From contig JAETRR010000019.1 of assembly GCA_021770065.1 (NCBI GenBank), forward strand, positions 1-64,000: a stretch of 64,000 nucleotides of DNA. The letters run 5' to 3'. The stretch is from Lachnoclostridium sp. GTDB lineage: Bacteria; Bacillota; Clostridia; Lachnospirales; Lachnospiraceae. The notes under the pieces are model-generated. The model was not told the DNA's origin. It saw only the letters and a program-made list of their open reading frames with translations, and did not search any database. The position numbers and the translations under genes are program-made. Below are positions 9,515 through 18,153 of this stretch, one piece after another; the first letter of the stretch is position 1, and the number at the start of each line of letters is the position of its first letter.

Positions 9515-10879
9515 TCAGGAGAATAAAGCCTCCCGAATCACCTCACATACCGTAGGATGCGGGAAAATGGTTCTCTTTATGCTCTCCAGCGGAATCTTAT
9601 TCTCAATCATCAGTGCCAGAGAATAAATGTACTCTGACGCATAGGAGGACATCAATGCGGCGCCCACAATCACATCTTTCTGTGTATCAATGATAATCTT
9701 GCAGATTCCGTTACTCATTCCGTTTTCCGCCACATGACGGCCGCTGAAATTAATGGACACCTTCTTAATTGTATAAGGAATTCCGGATTCTTTTGCCTGC
9801 TCCTCGGACATTCCCACGAAAGCCGCCTCCGGACTGGTATACACCACGCCGCAGACTGCGTCATAGCTCATGGCATCCTGTTTTCCAAGGATGGTGTTGA
9901 CAGCTACCTCGCCCTCACGATAGCCCACATGTGCCAGCATTACTTTTCCGTTCACATCACCGATGGCGTAGACACCCGGCACATTCGTCCGCATCCGGGC
10001 ATCTGTCACAACAGCGCCGCGTTCCACCTGTACACCGAGATCCGCAAGTCCCTCAATATTGCTGTTGGGCCGGCGTCCCACACACATCAGCGCTTTATCA
10101 TAAGCGGCCACGTCTATTTTTCCGTCTCTTGTAAAGGTTACGACGCCATTTGCCACCTTTGTCACTCCACTGGAGAGATAGAAGGTTACGCCCTTTTTCT
10201 CAAGTTCCTGCTGAAGAAGAAGGCTCACTTCCCGATCATTGGGGCCTAATACCTTATCCATCATCTCAATTACGGTTACTTTAGAGCCCGCCTCCTGGAA
10301 ATATGCCGCCATCTCAAAACCGATAACACCGCCTCCTACAATCAGAAGCTTTTTGGGGATCTCCGTCATGTCAAGAATCTCGTCGCTTGTCATAACCGTT
10401 CCCTTTTCCAATTCCTCCTTTACTCCCTCAATTGGCGGCACAACCGGGGAGGAACCGGATGCGATAATTACATTTTTTCCGATAAAGGATTCATTTTCCG
10501 TAGACACAATCAGAGCACCATTCTCTTTGGACAGCCTGGCCGTTCCGTTCACTACCCTGACCTTTTTTCTCCTTAATCCCCCTGCAACGCCCTGTACCAG
10601 GGTTTTTACTACCTCGTTTTTCTTCTGGACAACCACCGCATGGTCCAGCGAAACCTCTCTGGCAGTTACTCCGTAAGGCTCGCCCGCTCCGTTGGCATAG
10701 TGATACACCTTGGATGCATACAAAAAGGTCTTGGTGGGAATGCATCCCACGTTCAGACAGGTGCCTCCCAGGTTCTTCTTCTCTATCAGAAGCACGCTCT
10801 TTCCGTGGTGCGCTGCATATTCCGCACTGTTATAACCTGCCGGGCCGCCGCCGATTACAATCACATCAAATTCCTGCAT
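9515..10879 (-). CDS. lpd: Dihydrolipoyl dehydrogenase (lipoamide dehydrogenase)
   Basis: This FAD enzyme re-oxidises dihydrolipoyl groups with NAD+. The 454-residue protein has the FAD motif GGGPAGYN (about 10-17), the redox disulfide in GGTCLNVGCIPTK (Cys41 and Cys46), the NAD motif VGGGVIGFEMA, the second FAD motif YAIGDVNG, and the catalytic HPT...E near the C-terminus. No 2-oxo-acid dehydrogenase or glycine-cleavage genes are adjacent, so its partner complex must be encoded elsewhere. The ATG at 10879 has GGAGG six bases upstream, and that site directly adjoins two tandem structured repeats filling the leader, so leader folding may influence translation. Confidence 0.93.
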   Translation of the reverse strand: MQEFDVIVIGGGPAGYNSAEYAAHHGKSVLLIEKKNLGGTCLNVGCIPTKTFLYASKVYHYANGAGEPYGVTAREVSLDHAVVVQKKNEVVKTLVQGVAGGLRRKKVRVVNGTARLSKENGALIVSTENESFIGKNVIIASGSSPVVPPIEGVKEELEKGTVMTSDEILDMTEIPKKLLIVGGGVIGFEMAAYFQEAGSKVTVIEMMDKVLGPNDREVSLLLQQELEKKGVTFYLSSGVTKVANGVVTFTRDGKIDVAAYDKALMCVGRRPNSNIEGLADLGVQVERGAVVTDARMRTNVPGVYAIGDVNGKVMLAHVGYREGEVAVNTILGKQDAMSYDAVCGVVYTSPEAAFVGMSEEQAKESGIPYTIKKVSINFSGRHVAENGMSNGICKIIIDTQKDVIVGAALMSSYASEYIYSLALMIENKIPLESIKRTIFPHPTVCEVIREALFS

Positions 10880-10890
10880 TATTACCTCCA

Positions 10891-11106
10891 TTCCAGTTCC
10901 GCAATATTCCCCTTAAGTACACCTGGATCTAGATTGATTTCCAGCCGCAGTCACCTGCGTCTGTAAATCAATCTGTGCACTTTGTGGAATATTGCTGTTT
11001 CCAGTTCCGCAATATTCCCCTTAAGTACACCCGAATCTAGATTGATTTCCAGCCGCAGTCACCTGCGTCTGTAAATCAATCTGTGCACTTTGTGGAATAT
11101 TGCTGT
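10891..11106 (-). repeat. Two tandem 108-bp two-stem hairpin repeats in the lpd leader
   Basis: Two units with an exact period of 108 bases (10891-10998 and 10999-11106), almost identical, begin TTCCAGTTCCG on the plus strand. Each folds on itself: outer stem GCAATATTCC with GGAATATTGC plus AAGTACAC with GTGCACTT (one A-C mismatch); inner stem AGATTGATTT with AAATCAATCT, CAG with CTG, CGCAG with CTGCG, with C-T mismatches between blocks and a TCAC loop. On the minus strand the last unit runs directly into the lpd Shine-Dalgarno. Related units occur at 20058-20298. Confidence 0.9.
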
Positions 11107-11127
11107 TTCCAGTTTTCTCATAGCTCT

Positions 11128-11157
11128 ATCATACAGTCCACAAACACAAAAAAGCAA
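11128..11157 (-). promoter_or_regulatory. Possible lpd promoter
   Basis: On the minus strand TTGCTT (11157-11152) and TATGAT (11133-11128) are 18 bases apart. If used, the lpd transcript would begin with both structured repeats as its 5' leader. The -35 match is moderate. Confidence 0.45.
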
Positions 11158-11166
11158 GGGGATCTT

Positions 11167-12213
11167 TTATTCCCCCTTAACATATCTGCTGCTTTCCCCT
11201 TCTAAAATTTCTGGAGACAATATAATTTTTTGAGCAATATCTTTAATCTGCTCGCCCTGCTCTGTCTCTTCTCCTGTCTTTATCCGCGTCAAAAGTCTTT
11301 TTGCCACAATGCTTCCGATATTTTCAATGGGCTGCGTAATCGTTGTAATCGTCGGAGAAATCAATCCCGTATTATCTATAAAATCAAAACCAATCAGTGC
11401 AATATCCTTCGGAATTTTCAAGCCCTCTTCCTTAATGGCACGCAGCGCTCCGCAGGTCATCTTGTAAGAGCTGACATACACGGCCGTGAAAGGCTCCTTT
11501 TCCCGGTTTTTCAACAATTCTTTCATACAATTGTAGCCGCCAAGTTCTTGAAAATTCCCCATCTTCATCAGCTTCGGATTGATGGTCAGCCCGTGCCCCT
11601 CCATACCGCGGATGTAGCCCTGGATTCGCTCCATTCCCGTAGTTTCGCGCTCATTACCCGAGATAATAGCAATATCTGTATGCCCTTCCTTTACAAAAGC
11701 ATCAATCGCCATTGCGCTGGCGCGGCTATTATCCAGAATCACGCAGTCCTCATAAGCCGGATTGATATTCGGAAGATTATCAATAAAAATAACCGGAACA
11801 GAACTCCGAAAATACATATCTAACGCTTCGTGATGATCCGACACAGTTGCGAGAATCAATCCGTCTACACGCTTCTCATACATCAGCTTAATATACGCGT
11901 CCTCCTTCTCCGGATTTTCATCGGAATCTGCCAGAAGTATCGAATATCCCGCTTCAAAAAAAATAGAATCTGCCGCCTTTATAAACATATAAAAATAATC
12001 CCGAATATCCGGAACAATAATACCTATTGTATTTGTCTTACTGTTTTTCAGGGAACGGGCAACCTGGTTTGGAACATAATTATGCTCTCTCGCTATCTTC
12101 ATAACCCTTTCTTTTGTTGCTTCCGAAATTTTTCCCTTTCCATTTATAACTCTTGAGACAGTGGATATAGAGCATCCTGATTCCTCCGCTATCTTTTTGA
12201 GGTTATATTCCAT
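11167..12213 (-). CDS. LacI-family transcriptional regulator 1
   Basis: A 348-residue repressor-type regulator. The N-terminal helix-turn-helix (LKKIAEESGCSISTVSRVING, about 5-25) and hinge helix are followed by a periplasmic-binding-protein-like effector domain (NTIGIIVPDIRDYF through the C-terminus). It is closely similar in sequence and segment order to the second LacI regulator at 28236-29261; both have DYF, SYI/AYIKLMY and VDGLILATVSD segments, so they are likely paralogues. AGGGGG precedes the ATG. It probably binds one or more of the GCAA-N4-TTGC boxes upstream of the three island operons; the effector is unknown. Confidence 0.9.
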   Translation of the reverse strand: MEYNLKKIAEESGCSISTVSRVINGKGKISEATKERVMKIAREHNYVPNQVARSLKNSKTNTIGIIVPDIRDYFYMFIKAADSIFFEAGYSILLADSDENPEKEDAYIKLMYEKRVDGLILATVSDHHEALDMYFRSSVPVIFIDNLPNINPAYEDCVILDNSRASAMAIDAFVKEGHTDIAIISGNERETTGMERIQGYIRGMEGHGLTINPKLMKMGNFQELGGYNCMKELLKNREKEPFTAVYVSSYKMTCGALRAIKEEGLKIPKDIALIGFDFIDNTGLISPTITTITQPIENIGSIVAKRLLTRIKTGEETEQGEQIKDIAQKIILSPEILEGESSRYVKGE

Positions 12214-12243
12214 TGCCGTGTTCCCCCTAAATCAATTTCCCAT

Positions 12244-12273
12244 ATTATACCAAATCGCCAAGTCTAAATACAA
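12244..12273 (-). promoter_or_regulatory. Promoter of LacI regulator 1
   Basis: On the minus strand TTGTAT (12273-12268) and TATAAT (12249-12244) are 18 bases apart, about 30 bases before the start codon. Confidence 0.6.
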
Positions 12274-12403
12274 TGATTTTTTTCTTTTCCAATCATTTGT
12301 GTTTTAGCTGCTATATTTAATTTACCATGATTTGCTCTTGTGAACAACTAAATGTCTGTATTCTTTCCGCCGCAGCACAGAAAGCGCTGCTCTTTTCGTG
12401 ATC

Positions 12404-13378
12404 TCAAAGATTAAACTGCACTATGCAGAATCCCGCATAAATACACAACAGCAGAATTCCCTGTGCGCGCTTCAGCTCTCCCTTTACAAGCACCGGCACT
12501 ACAAGAATCGCCATAACAAGCAGCATCAGCGGAATTTCCAGTATAAGAGAAGCATTCATTCCCAAAAACACTGCACTTTGCGGAGTGTGAAACGGCGCCA
12601 GAATCATAGATGTTCCGCTGACCAGTACCAGATTAAATAAATTGGCTCCAATGACATTGCCGAGAGAAAGCGCTCCATGCCCCTTTATCAGAGAGCTGAC
12701 CGCCGTAACCAGCTCCGGCAGACTGGTTCCAAGCGCCACAAAAGTCAAAGCGATTACAGATTCAGGAACTCCCAATGCCCGGGCAATTAAGATTCCGTTC
12801 TCGACAAGCAAATTCGCTCCTGCCGCAATTAAAACCGCTCCAAATATGAGAAAAAACAAATGTTTCGCAACCCGGGATGCCGTGCGGACCTGTTCTTCTC
12901 CATCGCCTTTGCCGGACGTATCAAAACTGCCTTTTACTTCTTTTGCACTGCAGATAAGATATATAATAAACATTATGAGCAGCAGGCCGCCCACAGGCCG
13001 CCCAAACCAGCCGCTGCCATATGCTGTAATGCAGTAAACCGCTGCCGCTGCGAAAAAGAATAAAACCGGCAGCTTCAAGGCTTTCTTATCAGCTTTTCCC
13101 GGCCGTATTGTAATTGTAATCGCCGCAATCAGAGAAGTATTGCAGATAATGGAACCGATAGCATTCCCATAGGCAATTTCACCGTGTCCGCTTAAAGCAG
13201 AAGTCGTTGAAACCATAACTTCCGGCAGGGTAGTTCCGATAGAAACAACCGTTGCACCAATCAAAAGCTCCGGAAGCCGGAAATATCGGGCTATTCCCAC
13301 AGCACCGTCCACAAACCAGTCACCTCCTTTAATCAGACACACAAGTCCCAATATAAAAAGCAAAATAACTGCTGACAT
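12404..13378 (-). CDS. Calcium/sodium exchanger family (CaCA, YrbG-like) membrane protein
   Basis: This cation/Ca2+ antiporter-family protein has 324 residues and about ten membrane segments. The two diagnostic alpha repeats are GATVVSIGTTLPEVMVSTTS with GNAIGSIICN in the first half and ALTFVALGTSLPELVTAVSS with GNVIGANLFN in the second; the acidic residues in TLPE and SLPE are the expected ion ligands. A short acidic cytoplasmic linker separates the halves. Start is the ATG at 13378, eight bases after AGGAG. A strong hairpin separates it from the upstream GntP gene, so it is probably a separate transcript and not necessarily part of the catabolic function. Confidence 0.88.
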   Translation of the reverse strand: MSAVILLFILGLVCLIKGGDWFVDGAVGIARYFRLPELLIGATVVSIGTTLPEVMVSTTSALSGHGEIAYGNAIGSIICNTSLIAAITITIRPGKADKKALKLPVLFFFAAAAVYCITAYGSGWFGRPVGGLLLIMFIIYLICSAKEVKGSFDTSGKGDGEEQVRTASRVAKHLFFLIFGAVLIAAGANLLVENGILIARALGVPESVIALTFVALGTSLPELVTAVSSLIKGHGALSLGNVIGANLFNLVLVSGTSMILAPFHTPQSAVFLGMNASLILEIPLMLLVMAILVVPVLVKGELKRAQGILLLCIYAGFCIVQFNL

Positions 13379-13420
13379 CGTACATTCTCCTCTCATCAAA
13401 TGCCTGTACATAAAGCTTCA

Positions 13421-13464
13421 AAAAAGGATCGGAGTTCCATGATTTGGAACATCCGCTCCTTTTT
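13421..13464. terminator. Terminator after the GntP operon
   Basis: A long inverted repeat (AAAAAAGGATCGGAGTTCC against GGAACATCCGCTCCTTTTT, two mismatches) has A/T runs on both sides. On the minus strand it lies 34 bases after the GntP stop and ends in TTTTTT. Confidence 0.85.
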
Positions 13465-13497
13465 ATATCAGCTCTTATTCACTTGTTTTATATCCTG

Positions 13498-14805
13498 TTA
13501 ATACATCATCGGACCTACAATGATTGCAAAAATGGTAATCAGCAGCGGAATCAAAGAAGATACAATCAAGATGTATTTATACGCTTCTTTATGTGTCAGT
13601 CCGCATACCGTCAAGGTCGTAACAATAAATCCATTATGAGGAGTGTTGTCAAAAATGTCGCATGCCAGACTTCCGATACGGTGAAGAAGTTCCGGAGAAC
13701 ATCCCTGTGCAATAAAATCCTCTGCAAACAGGGAAATCGCAACACTTACTCCGCCGGATCCGGAGCCTGTCATTGCCGCTACTGCCGTTGTTGCCACGGA
13801 AAATGTAACATAAGGACTTCCGTTCAGTCTTCCAAGCAGTTCCACCAGATACTGAAACCCACCGGTCATCTTTACAACGGTTGCCACGGCGACAATTGCG
13901 CCGGTATTAAACATTGCCATTTTCGCATCGTTGAATCCGACTGTGAACAGTTCCGAAAATCCCTTTACTCCGCCAATACTTTTCGGGAATAAAATACACG
14001 TTGCAATGACGCCTGCCGTACCGGCAACTAAAATGTTCATGTTTAAAACATTAAGGACTATCAGAAATACAATCATCGGAATAAATGCAATCCAGGGGTT
14101 TTTAACCTTCGGCGCACTCAGATATTTGTCAATCTTCTCCTGTACTTCCGGAGTCGCATCAAAACCTTCTCCGCGCTCCCTGCATTTTTTAAACTGCCAC
14201 TCAAAATACACAATCAGAAGCGCAATACAAATCGCACAGCAAATCAGCGCCAGTGCCGGAGCCGCCTTGGGCGAGGTTCCCAGAAGCTGTGCCGGCATCA
14301 TATTGCTAATCTGCGGAGAGCCGGGAAGCATATTACATGCAAATGACGTTCCGGCAGCCGCAATTGCAGCCGGTATGAGCTTACGAGGCAGATTTGCTTT
14401 CTGAAATGCATACAGGTACATCGGATATACCGTAAAAACAATTACGAAGATGCTGACGCCCCCATATGTAAGAACTGCCGTTGCCAGCATAATTCCGTAA
14501 ATGGCAAAGCGATCGCTGAATAACTTGCTGAACACCTGAGAAACTGCCAGAGATGCACCGCACTGCTCCATAAATTTTCCAAATACGGCACACATAATAA
14601 ACAGAAACAGATTGCTGCAGATAAATCCCGTCAGGCCTGTTGCATAATCGCCGACCATTAAATCAACAATATTAAAGCCGCTTGTAACCGCAATAATCAG
14701 AATACTGATCATTGCCGAAAGCAGTGAATTCACCCCTTTAAAACACAGGAATGCCAGAACACCCAGCGCAGCCAATATGCCAATCAAGCTAATTGTTAAT
14801 TCCAT
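13498..14805 (-). CDS. GntP-family permease (sugar-acid/organic-acid symporter)
   Basis: The 435-residue transporter has 12 or more hydrophobic segments. Family features include the N-terminal LGVLAFLCFKGVNSL region, the ALTYGGVSIFVIVF-type motif, LPGSPQISNMMP, the TGSGSGGVSVA segment and the C-terminal DIFDNTPHNGFIVTTL motif of the gluconate:H+ symporter family. Relatives import gluconate, other aldonates, glycerate or beta-hydroxy acids. I start at the ATG at 14805 (GGGGGA upstream). It is the last gene of the unit that begins with the tail-like genes and includes two SMP-30 proteins, so a sugar-acid-like substrate is likely, but not proven. Confidence 0.88.
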   Translation of the reverse strand: MELTISLIGILAALGVLAFLCFKGVNSLLSAMISILIIAVTSGFNIVDLMVGDYATGLTGFICSNLFLFIMCAVFGKFMEQCGASLAVSQVFSKLFSDRFAIYGIMLATAVLTYGGVSIFVIVFTVYPMYLYAFQKANLPRKLIPAAIAAAGTSFACNMLPGSPQISNMMPAQLLGTSPKAAPALALICCAICIALLIVYFEWQFKKCRERGEGFDATPEVQEKIDKYLSAPKVKNPWIAFIPMIVFLIVLNVLNMNILVAGTAGVIATCILFPKSIGGVKGFSELFTVGFNDAKMAMFNTGAIVAVATVVKMTGGFQYLVELLGRLNGSPYVTFSVATTAVAAMTGSGSGGVSVAISLFAEDFIAQGCSPELLHRIGSLACDIFDNTPHNGFIVTTLTVCGLTHKEAYKYILIVSSLIPLLITIFAIIVGPMMY

Positions 14806-14925
14806 AAATAATTCCCCCATTTCTTTTAATTAAAATTACCGGCTCCAAATAATATCTGACTTTTTTCTTATCTTTTCCTTAATCCCCCTTTCTCACGGTC
14901 ACTTTTAACACAATGACAAGGCGTC

Positions 14926-15843
14926 TCAACATCCGATACCAATCCGTGCTCCCGCAATTTTCACTTTCAAAGCAATTAACATATTGGAGCAGCAGACAAA
15001 CAGAGATTTCATATCCGTACCGCCAAAGCATAAATTGCCAACCGTCTTCGGCATGGCGACAATGCCTAAATAGTCTCCGTCTTTTGTATAGATATGAATT
15101 CCGCCCTGCGCAGCCAGATATATATTGCCCTGCTCATCAATGCAGAGACCGTCCGGCAGGCCGTTGTCGCATCCATAATCTTTTGTCTTCGGAAACACGC
15201 GCTTATTATAAAAATCTCCATTGTCATCTACGTCAAACACAACAAGCTCTTTCATCTCAGTATCTGCAATATAAATTGTTTTCTCGTCCGGAGAAAAAGC
15301 CAGACCATTCGGCTCACAGACCTCGTCCGTCAAAAGTACGGTTTCTTTTGAGACCGGATCAATCCGGTACACTCCCTGCACCGGCTGAGGCATAAGCCCT
15401 GCAATACCGCATCCGCCCTGGCGTCGCCCGAAATGCGGATCTGTAAAATAAATAGCTCCATTTGATTTTTTTACAATCACATCATTGGGACTGTTAAGTT
15501 CTTTACCGTTATAATGCGAAGCCATGACTTCATATCCCGTTGTATCATCATTCATCCGCGCAACACGATGGGTAAAATGTTCGCACAGGAGAATCCTCCC
15601 CTCCGAGTCATATGCTTCTCCATTTGCCGCATTGGTATACGAACGGATCGTCGAAAATCCTTCTTTTTCACTCCATCGATACGTCCGCCCTCCCCTGCGC
15701 GTATCACTGAAAGTCAGGTATTCCTTAACAGGATTCCAGATCGGTCCTTCCGAAAATTCACAGGCATCAACCAAAATATTCGGGTTCTGGTTGACATCAA
15801 TCAAATCATGCAGGCGTATATCAAAAATTTCAGACTGCAGCAT
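14926..15843 (-). CDS. SMP-30/gluconolactonase-like protein A
   Basis: A six-bladed beta-propeller enzyme family of metal-dependent sugar lactonases. The 305 residues keep the core signatures: FSEGPIWNP (metal-binding Glu), NSPNDVIVKKSNGAIYFTDPHFG (metal Asn and Asp region), EPNGLAFSPDEKTIYIADT and GLPDGLCIDEQGNIYLA. AGGAG precedes the ATG. It lies between a more diverged SMP-30 relative and the GntP permease. A role in hydrolysing an aldono-lactone or similar ester is likely by family; the exact sugar is unknown. Confidence 0.88.
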   Translation of the reverse strand: MLQSEIFDIRLHDLIDVNQNPNILVDACEFSEGPIWNPVKEYLTFSDTRRGGRTYRWSEKEGFSTIRSYTNAANGEAYDSEGRILLCEHFTHRVARMNDDTTGYEVMASHYNGKELNSPNDVIVKKSNGAIYFTDPHFGRRQGGCGIAGLMPQPVQGVYRIDPVSKETVLLTDEVCEPNGLAFSPDEKTIYIADTEMKELVVFDVDDNGDFYNKRVFPKTKDYGCDNGLPDGLCIDEQGNIYLAAQGGIHIYTKDGDYLGIVAMPKTVGNLCFGGTDMKSLFVCCSNMLIALKVKIAGARIGIGC

Positions 15844-15883
15844 GTTACCTTCTCCTTCCTGATTTTAATCTCAATGCAATAGA

Positions 15884-16717
15884 TTACCGGCCTTTAACAT
15901 CCATGGTATATAACTGATCCCCGCAAAAAATATATAATGTCTCCGAATTCCTTCCCCCAATGCAGGCCGCCATGCATTTCTGCTCCGTTTCGATTACACC
16001 CAGAAGCATTCCGCCGACATCATACAAATGAACGCCTGCGTCCGTAACCACGAACAAATTATCTTTCTCGTCAACAATCATCCCACGGATCTCTGACGCA
16101 TCCTCCGGCGCAAGGTAGCAGTGAATCCTTTTGTATTTTAAAGTGCCGTCATCCAGGATATTAAATTTTGTAATCATTCCCTCTTCTGATTCGGCGATAT
16201 ACAGAAACCGGTTATCTGCCGAGCAGCAGACAGCAGAAGGTGAGACAGCATCTGTGCCTGCGCAGGAAGCCGTCAAACCGATTGGATTGGCAAAATATAC
16301 TGCAGGCTTCTCTTTGCAGTTATCAGAGAAGTAAATCATACCGTTTGAATGAATTGAAATTCCTCCTAATTTTTGAAAGCCGCGATCCTGAAATGCTTTC
16401 ACAACCGTGTGCAGCTCTTCTCCGTCCCGGTAGCTGCGTTCAATACTGGCTTTGGCTTCATTTACATATATAAGTCTCCCATTCCAGTCAAAAGCGATAT
16501 CACTTATGATATCCGTGCTTTCGCGGATACAGGACTTCCTGCCTTTTGCATCAATGCTGTACACCCGGCCATCGCTGACGGCAGCTGCCAGGCAGCAGTT
16601 CCGGCGGCTGTAAGCGGCCGCTGATACAGTTCCCGGGAACTGCATAAGAGCTTCCCTGTCGTCCCCTTTCCGGAACAATTCCCCAAAATTATGGTGCTTC
16701 TCCAGAATCTTTAACAT
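15884..16717 (-). CDS. Divergent SMP-30/gluconolactonase-like protein B
   Basis: The 277-residue protein has the same propeller character as its downstream neighbour but is weaker: GGISIHSNGMIYFSDN corresponds to the NDVIV..FTDP region, then AVCCSADNRFLYIAES and GMIVDEKDNLFVVTDAGVHLY. The usual N-terminal EGP metal-ligand motif and the Asn of the NDV motif are not evident, so lactonase activity may be reduced or lost; it could be a binding or sensing paralogue. GGAGG precedes the ATG. It lies 40 bases upstream of protein A in the same unit and is probably a diverged duplicate. Confidence 0.7.
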   Translation of the reverse strand: MLKILEKHHNFGELFRKGDDREALMQFPGTVSAAAYSRRNCCLAAAVSDGRVYSIDAKGRKSCIRESTDIISDIAFDWNGRLIYVNEAKASIERSYRDGEELHTVVKAFQDRGFQKLGGISIHSNGMIYFSDNCKEKPAVYFANPIGLTASCAGTDAVSPSAVCCSADNRFLYIAESEEGMITKFNILDDGTLKYKRIHCYLAPEDASEIRGMIVDEKDNLFVVTDAGVHLYDVGGMLLGVIETEQKCMAACIGGRNSETLYIFCGDQLYTMDVKGR

Positions 16718-16732
16718 TTCCTCTCCTCCATT

Positions 16733-17011
16733 TTATATTTCCTCTTCGGATGAATATGGTTCTCTCTCTTTTTCTTCCTCTATGCGTTCCACTATTTTTC
16801 CGTCTATCAGTTTGTAATTATAATGTGCACAGCTTTTTCCAAAACTCATAAGCCCTTTTTCAAGATAACACTCCGATGCCTCCCGATATTTCAGGCCGAC
16901 TCCCTCATCAATTTTGCAAAACGTGGAAAAATCCGTCAGATAATAGTCCGAATTAATCTCAATGATATTGTTTCTGCTGTCAGTTTTTACATATACCTCA
17001 TAACTATCCAT
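16733..17011 (-). CDS. Small phage-tail-type protein
   Basis: This encodes 92 residues starting MDSYEVYVKTDSRNNIIEIN, followed by a DYYLTDFSTFCKIDEGVGLKY segment and a C-terminus of the KLIDGKIVE type with a Glu-rich end. I recall this as the style of small tail-module proteins in Lachnospiraceae prophages; that is recognition, not a search. It directly follows the larger tail-like gene (eight-base gap) and precedes SMP-30 protein B. No other phage structural gene is nearby, so it is a captured or residual pair and not a prophage. Confidence 0.5.
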   Translation of the reverse strand: MDSYEVYVKTDSRNNIIEINSDYYLTDFSTFCKIDEGVGLKYREASECYLEKGLMSFGKSCAHYNYKLIDGKIVERIEEEKEREPYSSEEEI

Positions 17012-17019
17012 ACTCTACC

Positions 17020-17757
17020 TCATGCAATGCGAAAACAGATTGGAATACCAAATTCTTTCATGGCAGGGTTCTGGTTCGGAAGTCCGAAACGCCCGACATG
17101 GCAGAAATTCTCCGGGCTGCCGTCAGCCGTGCTGCTTGTCCACCAGTTATACCGGTCGCCTCCGACTCCCAACCGCTTTACAATATGCAAAGCGGTTCCA
17201 TGAAAAATTGGATATTGAACAGGCAGTCCATATCCCCATGGTTTTTCACAGAAGATGCCGCACCCCCATACTTCAGCTTCTGTGGGCAGCCAGAGCTTAC
17301 CAAGATTTTGCCAGCTCCATGCAGTTGCTTTACTTCCGAGCTTACATTCGACAAGCCCTCTTTTATTTACAATCAACTGTTGTATCTTGGCAGGAATCAG
17401 AGGCAGAATTTCTGTCTGTAAAACCATATTTAAATGGGAACAGACATACCCTCCGGAATTCGTAGGCTTCAGATTGTACGCGTAACGCTTTTTTAAGCAG
17501 TCTCTTGATATAAAGTCAATATGTGTTCCCAGAGGAATCTCTCCGTAGCCCACATAGGTATTAATCCCTGCAATTTCCATATATACTTCTTCCTGATTGG
17601 ACAGAACAATGATTTTGTAATCCCCGATCTGAATATCCGCCAGATCATTCTTTTTTGCCTTCTCCGATAATTCAGCCCAGGTAAACGGCAGTTCTTTTCC
17701 TGTATACAAAGAGTAATCCGCTTTTGCTTTATAATGAGCCTTATCCTGTTTTTCCAT
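17020..17757 (-). CDS. Phage tail-like protein with DUF6273-type C-terminal domain
   Basis: About 245 residues. The middle contains GTHIDFISRDCLKKRYAYN and the C-terminus has LWLPTEAEVWG, then YNWWTSSTADG, a phenylalanine/valine strand and FGIPICFRIA. This resembles the DUF6273 domain found in many phage tail-associated and secreted proteins. Start at the ATG at 17757 (AAGGA upstream), because the ATG at 17775 has no site. It is the first gene after the LacI box at 17919-17930, so it appears to be expressed with the SMP-30/GntP genes. The role in catabolism is unclear; carbohydrate or surface binding is a guess. Confidence 0.55.
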   Translation of the reverse strand: MEKQDKAHYKAKADYSLYTGKELPFTWAELSEKAKKNDLADIQIGDYKIIVLSNQEEVYMEIAGINTYVGYGEIPLGTHIDFISRDCLKKRYAYNLKPTNSGGYVCSHLNMVLQTEILPLIPAKIQQLIVNKRGLVECKLGSKATAWSWQNLGKLWLPTEAEVWGCGIFCEKPWGYGLPVQYPIFHGTALHIVKRLGVGGDRYNWWTSSTADGSPENFCHVGRFGLPNQNPAMKEFGIPICFRIA

Positions 17758-17918
17758 ACACTGCTGTCCTTTCATGCTTTTATATCAGAATTATTCTGCA
17801 AACGTTATCTTCTATTTGACGATACTTTTTCTTTCTGGCAATGGATTAATGGTACAATTTGCACATTTTTATATTTTTTTTAAGTGATTTATTATTGCTT
17901 AGTTACACTTTTTATTGT

Positions 17919-17930
17919 GCAATCGTTTGC
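17919..17930. promoter_or_regulatory. LacI-type operator box upstream of the tail-like/SMP-30/GntP unit
   Basis: GCAATCGTTTGC, identical to the box at 26810-26821, in an otherwise AT-rich 340-base gap (17758-18099). A weak half-match GCAAACGTTA lies at 17798-17807. No convincing -35/-10 pair could be fixed beside it. Confidence 0.65.
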
Positions 17931-18099
17931 TTTATTATAAGTCTATTTTTCGTCCTTGTCAATACCTTTTTGACATACTCTCATCTCGTGCCTTAAATTT
18001 TTTCGTCTCCATTACAAGCATCCCTCCGTCGTACGGTCTCCTCCTGCTATACGAGATACATCGAAGCAGATTATTCGAAAAAAACACCTGCAAATAAGA

Positions 18100-18141
18100 A
18101 GTTGTCTGGATATAAGGCAGCAGGCTTATTTCCAGACAACT
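18100..18141 (-). terminator. Terminator of the dehydrogenase/DapA operon
   Basis: A 17-bp stem with one mismatch (18100-18116 with 18125-18141) lies 12 bases after the acetyltransferase stop. Its arms (GTTGTCTGGAAATAAG on the minus strand) resemble the terminators at 29295, 42692 and 49458. Confidence 0.8.
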
Positions 18142-18153
18142 CTTCTTTCATCC

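Noticed and set aside
10891-11106. Possible CRISPR array because of regular tandem repeats
   Set aside because: Units are 108 bases, self-complementary over nearly their whole length, with no unique spacers and no cas genes nearby.
16733-17757. Prophage
   Set aside because: Only two tail-type genes are present; there is no integrase, portal, terminase, capsid or lysis gene and no attachment repeats.
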